Assembly: GCF_013346665.1 (NCBI RefSeq)
Contig: NZ_JABVBB010000037.1
Coordinates: 128,540-192,539, forward strand
DNA from: Sulfitobacter maritimus
GTDB lineage: Bacteria; Pseudomonadota; Alphaproteobacteria; Rhodobacterales; Rhodobacteraceae
Direction: 5' to 3'
Length of the DNA stretch: 64,000 nt
Shown: positions 8,604 through 15,227 of the stretch, one piece after another
How positions within the stretch are numbered: position 1 is the first letter of the stretch
Layout: each line of letters starts with the position of its first letter
Notes under the pieces: generated by a model
Database searches by the model: none
Seen by the model: the letters and a program-made list of their open reading frames with translations, nothing else
Told to the model about the DNA's origin: nothing
Position numbers and translations under genes: made by a program

Positions 8604-9954
8604 GCTGGGGCGTCTTTTCAGCAGGACCGTGTCTTTGGGACGTGAAGAGTATCATTTGGCGGACCAGAGTGTCAGGCAAAGGCGGGGGCTGCTTCTGTGG
8701 TTTTCGCCGGGAGCGAAACAGCGGGAGCACAGGTTGCGGCTGCAAGGCTGGCCGCTGCGTTGCCAATTTCAAAAGCCCTGCGATAAGAGCGAGTGAAAAC
8801 AGCAGGTTCTGATGTGTGAAATAGACGGAATGGTTGGAAAACATAAGCGACGCGCCGATTTGCGCATAGGCCACGGCAAAACCAAGCGACTGCTGCGCCC
8901 GCAGGAAAATACGCCGGATCACAAAGCCGACGAGGGCAAGGAACAGCGCCCCCAGCAGCGGTCCGAAATCCACATAGGCGGCAGTCAGAAGCGGAAATTT
9001 GCCTCCGCCCAGCACAGCCTGTAGCGCCTCGGCGCGGGGGGCGAGGATACGGGCAAAATAACCGTCGGTGAAGGTGAGGAACATCACGCCCTCAAGGTTC
9101 AATGCGCCCCAAGTGTGTGGGATTTCGACAGCGAGCGGTGCAAAACCGTTCCACATGTCGTTCACAAGATAGAAGGCCAGCTTTTGCGTGCCTATGTCGA
9201 GGGTTGACCGGTCAATCATCGGATTGGTGATCGCCTCGCGGGCCATCCAGAGGCCGAGAAAGAGCGCCACGGCCAGCAAGCTCCAGATCCAGCCGATCAG
9301 GCGCCGCCGGATCAGGCAGGCGACGAGGTAACACGACAGGAGCAGTTGCAGCAGCAGCAGGCGTTGGCTCATGACAATCGGCAGCACGAAGAGCGCCAGC
9401 GTGTTGCCGATCAGGGTGGCGAGAAGCAGGCCACGGATTTGTCGGGGCAGGGGGCCGAGGCACAAGATCGCCGTCGCCAGACAGGCCGTGGCGGGCAGGG
9501 CGGCATAGAATAGGCGCATGCCGGTGAAAAGTTTGTTCTCTAGCAACAGGTCGCGGGTGGTCAGACTGTCGATATAGACGGAGGCCGCGAGGTTGATGAG
9601 GCCGCCGGCCTTGGTAGCTGCGGTCGCGATCCAAAGGGCGGTGACGCCAAGCAGCACGAGGTTAACAACGATTGTAAGATAGCCCGCGCGGACCAGCCTG
9701 ATTTGCACCGTGCTAGGGCGGTTGCGGCGGCGCGAGAAATGCCCGGCCATATCGCCCACCGCATAGGCCAGCAGGGCCAACAGCACCCATGCCAGCCCGG
9801 TGGCAGTGAAAACAGAAAGGCTCAAATGTTCGCGGCGCATGAAGATTTGCACCAGATCGAGATGGTCAAGATAGGTGAGCGTAAGGGCAACGCCGGCACC
9901 CGAAAGGCTCCAACAGATAAGCAGCAGCGCAAGAGGGGAGAGCGCCCGTCTCAT
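8590..9954 (-). CDS. O-antigen/exopolysaccharide polymerase, Wzy-like
   Basis: 454 residues with about ten to twelve membrane segments, a long periplasmic-type loop around residues 235-310 (MAREAITNPMIDRS, WNGFAPLAVEIPHTWG, FTDGYFARILAPRAEAL) and a basic, proline-rich cytoplasmic tail (RSRRKPQKQPPPLPD). Sequence conservation in Wzy proteins is poor; the call rests on topology, on the large loop, and on the position between a sulfotransferase and a flippase. It would join repeat units at the periplasmic face. The start at 9954 overlaps the sulfotransferase stop (ATGA), and the end overlaps the acyltransferase by 14 bases. Confidence 0.65.
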   Translation of the reverse strand: MRRALSPLALLLICWSLSGAGVALTLTYLDHLDLVQIFMRREHLSLSVFTATGLAWVLLALLAYAVGDMAGHFSRRRNRPSTVQIRLVRAGYLTIVVNLVLLGVTALWIATAATKAGGLINLAASVYIDSLTTRDLLLENKLFTGMRLFYAALPATACLATAILCLGPLPRQIRGLLLATLIGNTLALFVLPIVMSQRLLLLQLLLSCYLVACLIRRRLIGWIWSLLAVALFLGLWMAREAITNPMIDRSTLDIGTQKLAFYLVNDMWNGFAPLAVEIPHTWGALNLEGVMFLTFTDGYFARILAPRAEALQAVLGGGKFPLLTAAYVDFGPLLGALFLALVGFVIRRIFLRAQQSLGFAVAYAQIGASLMFSNHSVYFTHQNLLFSLALIAGLLKLATQRPALQPQPVLPLFRSRRKPQKQPPPLPDTLVRQMILFTSQRHGPAEKTPQHEGV

Positions 9955-10649
9955 GCCGCAATGCCTGCGGTTTGAACCGCTTGGTAAACCGCGATGTCAG
10001 CTGCACAGAGTGCTTCGATCAGAGGGCGGAGGTCGGCGGGGATTTTCGTGGGCACGGGGGCCCCGTTGCGCCGCCAGCGCGGCAGGGGGGTGCCAATATG
10101 GCGCCGCAACTGATCCGCGAAAGTGCGGGGTTGAGACAGGTCACCAACGATGTCGAACCGGGCAAGCGCGGCACCTGCACGGGCGATCAGAGGGGTGGGG
10201 TCTTTGCCCGGCTGAAGGCTCTGACTTGCGAAATAAAAGCGGTATTGCGAGGCCAACCGCGCGGCATCAGGCGTGTCAAGGAAGGCCGCTAAAGTCGCTG
10301 GTCGCAATGGATCGGGGTGGCGGCGCTTTAAATAGTTATAATGCGATACGAACCGCGCCACCGGATCGCGCAGCAGCGTGACGAAACGATAGTGCCGCGC
10401 AGCGCCATCGTGGAGCTGCGGGTCATATTGCACATGGCCGGAGATCATCCGGGTGCCTTGGGCGACCAGTTCGTGCAGTTGCACCCGGCGGCGCGCGTAA
10501 TCTGCCCGCAATCGAGGCGCGGCAGGCAGCGCGGGATCGCCGGGGTTTAGGTCAATCCCCGCTTGCGACAGAAAATAGCGCAACCGCAGCGCCGCGCCAA
10601 AGCTGGAGCCGCCGCACTTCGGAACGTGGATGTAGATGATCCGGGGCAT
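9951..10649 (-). CDS. Carbohydrate sulfotransferase (sulfotransferase family 2)
   Basis: 232 residues. The 5'-phosphosulfate-binding loop IYIHVPKCGGSSF sits at residues 4-16 and the 3'-phosphate motif LLRDPVARFVSHYNYL at about residue 92-107, both diagnostic of PAPS-dependent sulfotransferases. It would transfer sulfate from PAPS to a sugar hydroxyl. It is the first gene of a tightly coupled run (sulfotransferase, polymerase, acyltransferase, flippase, glycosyltransferase), so the polysaccharide made here is predicted to be sulfated. No PAPS synthesis gene lies in the window. The 172-base gap upstream separates it from the divergent vapBC pair and must hold both promoters. Confidence 0.85.
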   Translation of the reverse strand: MPRIIYIHVPKCGGSSFGAALRLRYFLSQAGIDLNPGDPALPAAPRLRADYARRRVQLHELVAQGTRMISGHVQYDPQLHDGAARHYRFVTLLRDPVARFVSHYNYLKRRHPDPLRPATLAAFLDTPDAARLASQYRFYFASQSLQPGKDPTPLIARAGAALARFDIVGDLSQPRTFADQLRRHIGTPLPRWRRNGAPVPTKIPADLRPLIEALCAADIAVYQAVQTAGIAA

Positions 10650-10779
10650 GGGGCGTCCTTCGGCTGGGCGAGCGGTGCCGCGTTAGGGGTTTAGAAAGGA
10701 TTGCAGCGGTTTGGTTAACGCGCGCTTAACGGCGGTGAGATGCGGCGCGTGCAGCGCTATCTTGAAAATTGGCGGGGGA

Positions 10780-10809
10780 AGTAATACCTTCAATTAGGCA
10801 TTCCTTACT
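10780..10809. promoter_or_regulatory. Imperfect palindrome upstream of vapB (candidate operator)
   Basis: AGTAA at 10780-10784 is mirrored by TTACT at 10805-10809, with an inner CCT/AGG pair at 10787-10789 and 10796-10798. It ends 12 bases before the vapB start. AbrB-type antitoxins usually repress their own operon through such sites. The inner and outer pairs are off-centre by two bases, so the match is imperfect. Confidence 0.35.
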
Positions 10810-10821
10810 GAGGCGATTCCG

Positions 10822-11070
10822 ATGCAGACCACCGTGACATCCAAGGGCCAAGTCACCATCCCCAAGGCCGTGCGTGACCTATTGGGTCTGCATGCGGGCA
10901 GCAAAGTCAGCTTCCGCCGGACCGATGATGGGCGGGTGGAGCTTGTCCCGCAGGAAGAGGGGCCTGCCAAGAGCAGCTTTGCCCAGTTTCGCGGCCATGC
11001 GGGGGCTGGAATGGATACCGCCGCGATTATGGCGCTGACCCGAGATTTGCCAGCGGAGCCAGATGCTTGA
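10822..11070 (+). CDS. vapB: AbrB/MazE-type antitoxin (VapB-like)
   Basis: 82 residues. The N-terminal half is a SpoVT/AbrB swapped-hairpin DNA-binding domain: TTVTSKGQVTIPKAVRDLLGL, then GSKVSFRRTDDGRVELVP. The C-terminal tail (FRGHAGAGMDTAAIMALTRD) is the flexible part expected to wrap the toxin. It neutralises the PIN toxin encoded immediately downstream and probably represses the pair through the palindrome just upstream. The stop overlaps the toxin start (TTGA), a typical coupling that keeps antitoxin in excess. A GAGG ribosome site precedes ATG 10822. Confidence 0.9.
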   Translation: MQTTVTSKGQVTIPKAVRDLLGLHAGSKVSFRRTDDGRVELVPQEEGPAKSSFAQFRGHAGAGMDTAAIMALTRDLPAEPDA

Positions 11071-11480
11071 CGCTGGTTGATACCAATGTGCTGCTGGATT
11101 TGGTCACCGACGATCCGCAGTTTGCGGACTGGTCGATTGCGCAACTCGAAGCCGCCTCGTTGGTCGGTCCGCTGCTGATTGATGATGTGATCTATGCGGA
11201 ACTGTCGGTGCGTTATGAGAGCAAGGAACAGCTTGATACCTTCATCGATGGCATCGGGTTGAAGCGCGAGCCTATTCCAGATGCGGCGCTGTTTCTCGCC
11301 GCGAAAGTCTTTCGCACATATCGCAAGGCGGGCGGTACGCGCAGCGGTGTTTTGCCCGATTTCTTTATCGGCGCCCATGCTGCAGTGCGGGCCGTGCCGC
11401 TGCTAACCCGCGATCAGGGGCGTTACCGAAGCTACTATCCGACCGTCGAGCTGATCGCGCCGGTTAAAGATAAATTATAA
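11067..11480 (+). CDS. vapC: PIN-domain ribonuclease toxin (VapC-like)
   Basis: 137 residues of the PIN fold. Acidic active-site residues are visible: LVDTNVLLDLV (first Asp, residue 4), a glutamate in DVIYAELSVRY near residue 45, and PDFFIGAHAA with the third Asp near residue 99, followed by LLTRDQGRYRSYYP with the usual RD. VapC toxins are Mg-dependent endoribonucleases, often cutting tRNA. The start is TTG 11067, overlapping the antitoxin stop. The pair lies between two polysaccharide gene groups and could stabilise the surrounding island; that is inference. Confidence 0.88.
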   Translation: MTLVDTNVLLDLVTDDPQFADWSIAQLEAASLVGPLLIDDVIYAELSVRYESKEQLDTFIDGIGLKREPIPDAALFLAAKVFRTYRKAGGTRSGVLPDFFIGAHAAVRAVPLLTRDQGRYRSYYPTVELIAPVKDKL

Positions 11481-11571
11481 GAAAATCGCGTCTGTTAAGC
11501 ATCTGGTAAGACCTTAAGCGCGAAGTTGGCGGTGTCGAACTGGGTGGGAGCCTGAGTTTCGAGGGCTGCCG

Positions 11572-12753
11572 ATGCATATTGTTCACCTGCTCACCCGCCT
11601 TTTGCGGGCCGGATCCGAAGAGAATACGCTTGAGACCTGTCGTTGGCAGATTGCACAGGGACATAGGGTGTCCCTCATCCACGGGGCCGCGCCGGACCCC
11701 TATTGGCAAGATCATCTGCCAAGCGGCCTTCATCGGATCGCCCTGCCAGAAATGGTGCATCCGGTCCATCCGCTCCAAGACATGCGGGCCATCCTGCGCC
11801 TGCGCCAGCTTTACCGCGCGATGCAGCCAGATGTGATCCATACCCATCAAAGCAAAGCGGGTGTTCTTGGCCGTCTTGCTGCACGGGCTGTACCGGAGGC
11901 GGTGGTGGCACATGGGGTTCACATCATCCCATTCGAAGGGGTTACCCCGGCCAAACGCGCGCTTTACCTCGCCGCAGAGCGGTTGGCCGCGCGACAGACG
12001 GATGTGTTTATTGGCGTTTCCGAAGCGGTGGGCCGGGCCTATGTCAGCGCGGGGATCGCCCGACGGGGGCGGGTGCATTGTGTCCGCTCGGGCATGGACA
12101 TCGCACGCTTTCGCAGACCCGCGCTGCCAGCCGATTGGCGTGACCTGTTAGGGGTGACGGGCGGAAATGCGCGTCCGCGCGTGGTGCTGATGATGGCGGC
12201 TTTCGAACGGCGCAAACGTCACGTGCCATTCCTGCGCGCCTTTGCGCGGGTGGCGGATACGCTGCCGGATCTGAAGCTGCTTTTGGCTGGCGCCGGACCA
12301 GAAGAGACGCGTGTGCGCGCAGAGGTGGCGCGTCTGGGACTACAGGACAAAGTCGTCTTTTGCGGTCATCGGCCTGATCCGGAGGCCCTGTTCGCACTTG
12401 CCGATCTGTCAATACTCACCTCCGCGCGGGAAGGTCTGCCACGCGTTGCCGTGCAATCTATGGCGGCGGGTTGTCCGATGGTGGTGCAGGACCTGCCGGG
12501 GATTGATGAGATTATCGACCATGGACGTAACGGTTTGGTCGCGGATGGCGGCGATATGGACGATGCGGTGCGGCTGATGTCGGATTTGTTGTATGACGAC
12601 CAGCGCTTAAATCGCCTGCGGAAGGGCGCGCTTACTACGGACGTAAGTGCTTGGGCGCTTGATGCGCTTGGCCGCCGTACAACCGCGCTCTACGGCTTGC
12701 CGGTCCGCCGATCGCGTTTTGCGGGGGCGAGTCACGAATTGGAACTGGCATGA
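11572..12753 (+). CDS. Glycosyltransferase family 4
   Basis: 393 residues, GT-B fold. The N-terminal acceptor domain begins MHIVHLLTRLLRAGSEENTLE and includes DVIHTHQSKAGVLGRLAA. The C-terminal GT4 nucleotide-sugar domain shows LLLAGAGPEETRVRAEVARLG, VVFCGHRPDPEALFALAD, and the EX7E-type loop SAREGLPRVAVQSMAAG, followed by GIDEIIDHGRNGLV. It transfers a sugar with retention of configuration during polysaccharide assembly in the cytoplasm. Donor unknown. The stop overlaps the next start (ATGA), so it is coupled to a second GT4 gene. Confidence 0.88.
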   Translation: MHIVHLLTRLLRAGSEENTLETCRWQIAQGHRVSLIHGAAPDPYWQDHLPSGLHRIALPEMVHPVHPLQDMRAILRLRQLYRAMQPDVIHTHQSKAGVLGRLAARAVPEAVVAHGVHIIPFEGVTPAKRALYLAAERLAARQTDVFIGVSEAVGRAYVSAGIARRGRVHCVRSGMDIARFRRPALPADWRDLLGVTGGNARPRVVLMMAAFERRKRHVPFLRAFARVADTLPDLKLLLAGAGPEETRVRAEVARLGLQDKVVFCGHRPDPEALFALADLSILTSAREGLPRVAVQSMAAGCPMVVQDLPGIDEIIDHGRNGLVADGGDMDDAVRLMSDLLYDDQRLNRLRKGALTTDVSAWALDALGRRTTALYGLPVRRSRFAGASHELELA

Positions 12754-13886
12754 CGATTTATGTAAATGGTCGGTTTCTGACGCAGCCTCTCTCTGGCGTT
12801 CAGCGTTACGCCCACGAGATACTGGGGGCGTTGGATCAAAAGCTTTGTCAGTCGCCTCATCTGACTGAACGGCTCGGTCCTATAGAGGTGTTGGTGCCAG
12901 AGCAGGTCGAGGCGCCCGATTGGCAAATGCTGCGCCTGCGCCATGTGCCGGGCGGGGGCGGGCACCTGTGGGAGCAGGGTGCGCTGTGGCGGGCCAGCCG
13001 AGACGGCGTTCTGATCAGCCTCGGCAATAGCGGCCCTTTGATGCACCGCGCCCATGTGTTGTGCTTGCACGACGCTAACCTGTGGGAGATTCCGGAAGCC
13101 TATGCCCTGCGGTACCGTCTGTGGCACCGCTTCCTGCGCCCCCGCCTTGCCCGCCGGGCGGCGGCGCTGCTTACGGTAAGCCGACATTCGGCCAAGGCGC
13201 TCGCGCGAAGGTTAAAGGTTGCCGAAGACCGCTTTCGCATCCTGCCCAATAGCGCAGACCATATGCTGCGCTTGCCGCCCGCGCCCGATGTTCCGGCACG
13301 CTATGGGTTGACGCGGGGCGGCTACCTGTTGAGTGTTGGCAACCACAGCCCCAACAAGAACCTGCGGGCGTTGATCGCCGCGCATGCCGCCTGCGGGGCG
13401 GAGGTGCCGCCGTTGGCGCTTGTCGGAGGTGACGTGCCGGGCCTTGTCGCCGAGGCGGCAGGCAGAAATGGCCGGGTCACCGCGCTCGGTCGGGTGCCGG
13501 ACCGTGATCTGCGCGGGCTCTATGAGGGGGCGGCCGGGTTTGTCTTTGCGGCATTGCACGAGGGCTTTGGAATCCCGCCGCTTGAAGCGATGCGGCTAAA
13601 CGTTCCGGTGGTCTGCGCGCGCAGCGGGGCGATGCCGGAAGTTCTGGGGGACGCACCGCTTTGGTTTGATCCGCGAGATGTTGATGATCTGGCGCGCGTG
13701 CTAAGGTATTTTGCGGAGATGAGCGGCGAGCAGGTGACAAGTATGATTGGCCGTGGGTATGCGGTCGCTGAGAAGCATTGTTGGCGGGAGAGTGCCGCGG
13801 AACTTGCAGCAATGCTCGTCACCGCCCTTGAAACGTTAGCCCTGCGGCAATCTGCGCTTCCGGTTTCATCTGAGCTTCGAGCCTAA
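12750..13886 (+). CDS. Glycosyltransferase family 4 (mannosyltransferase-like)
   Basis: 378 residues. The opening TIYVNGRFLTQPLSGVQRYA is typical of GT4 enzymes in exopolysaccharide clusters, with LTVSRHSAKALARRL and ILPNSADHM in the hinge region. The C-terminal domain has YLLSVGNHSPNKNL, VTALGRVPDRDLRGLYEGA and the catalytic-loop segment FAALHEGFGIPPLEAMRLNVPVV interrupted only by normal substitutions. The family often uses GDP-mannose, but the donor cannot be read here. ATG 12750 overlaps the preceding GT4 stop. It ends 16 bases from the convergent phosphatase gene. Confidence 0.88.
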   Translation: MTIYVNGRFLTQPLSGVQRYAHEILGALDQKLCQSPHLTERLGPIEVLVPEQVEAPDWQMLRLRHVPGGGGHLWEQGALWRASRDGVLISLGNSGPLMHRAHVLCLHDANLWEIPEAYALRYRLWHRFLRPRLARRAAALLTVSRHSAKALARRLKVAEDRFRILPNSADHMLRLPPAPDVPARYGLTRGGYLLSVGNHSPNKNLRALIAAHAACGAEVPPLALVGGDVPGLVAEAAGRNGRVTALGRVPDRDLRGLYEGAAGFVFAALHEGFGIPPLEAMRLNVPVVCARSGAMPEVLGDAPLWFDPRDVDDLARVLRYFAEMSGEQVTSMIGRGYAVAEKHCWRESAAELAAMLVTALETLALRQSALPVSSELRA

Positions 13887-13902
13887 TACCGTGGCGCGGT
13901 TA

Positions 13903-14628
13903 TTAGACGGTTTTGAAATTAGCCTGCCCGTCGGTTACCCATGCAGCCGTCAATCGGCCCGTTGCATAGGCGCCGGTGTCAATCGATATACGCCCTTGAT
14001 CCGCGATAGGTGTGTCAACGATGGTGTGACCGTGCAGCACCCAGATACCGTCTTGTCGGGGGTGTTTGCCAAACTCTGCATGACCCCAGTGCAGCGTTTC
14101 GGGTGTCTGCTCTTCTATCGAAACATTCGGATCTGCGCCCGCATGGGCCACCACGACGTTTCCCGACCGCCACAGGGTCGGGCGACTGCGGAGCCATTGG
14201 ATTAATTCCTCTCCCATCGCAGCTTTGAGTTTATCTGCGAGGGCGTCCAATCCCGCCCCGCTTGTCCCCTCGCTGGCACCTGCCACGTCGAAGCTGGCCA
14301 AGGTTTGCAGCCCGCCATAGCGCAGCCAACGCGGCCCATGTTTCTGCGGATGATCCAAAAAATTGAGCATCATTTCTTCATGGTTGCCGGAAATGCAAAC
14401 CACGTCTGGACGCGCTTGCAACATGCGCAGAGCCTCGGCGCTCTCATCGCCGCGGTCAACATAATCTCCGACGCAAACGATTTGCACATCGGTCATGCTA
14501 TCAAGCGCGCGTGCCAGCAGATCCGCCCGACCGTGAATGTCACCAAGCGCCACAAAGGCCGCATCCGGCGCGATCGGCGGGAAGGGCGTTTTCGGTGCGA
14601 ATAGCCCCTTGATCCAATTGCCAAGCAT
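13903..14628 (-). CDS. PPP-type metallophosphoesterase (serine/threonine phosphatase-like)
   Basis: 241 residues. The three phosphoesterase signatures are intact: FVALGDIHGRADLL near residue 28, VCVGDYVDRGDES near residue 51, and CISGNHEEMM near residue 78; a later histidine in VVAHAG and a C-terminal WVLHGHTIV complete the dimetal site. The family includes bacterial PrpA/PrpB phosphatases and Ap4A hydrolase relatives; 241 residues fits the protein-phosphatase branch. It lies tail to tail with the GT4 gene and upstream of nothing on its own strand, so it appears monocistronic. A link to the Wzc-like kinase nearby is possible but unproven, since Wzc is a tyrosine kinase. Confidence 0.85.
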   Translation of the reverse strand: MLGNWIKGLFAPKTPFPPIAPDAAFVALGDIHGRADLLARALDSMTDVQIVCVGDYVDRGDESAEALRMLQARPDVVCISGNHEEMMLNFLDHPQKHGPRWLRYGGLQTLASFDVAGASEGTSGAGLDALADKLKAAMGEELIQWLRSRPTLWRSGNVVVAHAGADPNVSIEEQTPETLHWGHAEFGKHPRQDGIWVLHGHTIVDTPIADQGRISIDTGAYATGRLTAAWVTDGQANFKTV

Positions 14629-14762
14629 ATATGATGTGTCGTCCTTTAGGGTGTTGCAACAGGACCGCCGTGCAGGCCTATTTTTTAGGCGGTTTGCTGG
14701 CCATTGTGAAGTCTCCGCAGGGGTCTGCTAAGTGGTCTTGAGAAGTTTAAGTTTTTATCTCC

Positions 14763-15227
14763 ATGCGTTTTAGCAAGTTAATTGGTTGTGTCGCTTTGCT
14801 GGCATTGGGGTCTGATGGTATTGCTGGCGGGTATCTGGAGAATATGTACGGCGGTGTGTCGGGCGAGTTGCTTTGGTATCCTGTCGCCAGCCGCTTCGCG
14901 CTTGGGGTTGAGGTTAACCACGCCAAACAGCGGGATTTCGATATGCTGTTCGGCTTTCAAGACTACGATGTCGTGACCGGCCATGCCTCGGCTTACTATG
15001 ACCTTGGCAACGGGCTTACCACGCAGGTGGATGTGGGCCGCTATCTGGCGAAAGACTGAGGTGCGACCTTTGGGTTGGACCGAGAGTTCAACAACGGTTT
15101 CAAGATCGGCGGGTATTTCACACTTACAGACGTAAGCTTTGACGACTTCGGTGAGGGGATCACATTGCCACGTGGCGCGACAAACCTGATCGCAAATAAA
15201 AAACGGGGCCAAAGCCCTATCCTTTAA
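14763..15227 (+). pseudogene. yjbH: Remnant of yjbH (exopolysaccharide outer-membrane protein)
   Basis: The frame opens with a signal-peptide-like MRFSKLIGCVALLALG and passes straight into YLENMYGGVSGELLWYP, which is the start of the conserved C-terminal part of YjbH; family members are near 700 residues, so about 500 residues have been deleted between the two. A TGA at 15057-15059 interrupts the frame (AKD, stop, GATFGLDREFNNGFKIG), yet translation beyond it continues the family pattern to SFDDFGEG before drifting and ending at 15227. Deletion plus a stop make it non-functional. YjbH-type proteins work with exopolysaccharide export, so it marks an older version of this locus. Confidence 0.75.
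15198..15217 (-). terminator. Candidate intrinsic terminator after the Wzc-like gene
   Basis: Read on the minus strand, GGGC TTTG GCCC followed by CG and six T lies 7-26 bases past the kinase stop. The stem is short (4 bp), so the call is tentative. It sits inside the end of the yjbH remnant on the other strand. Confidence 0.45.
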
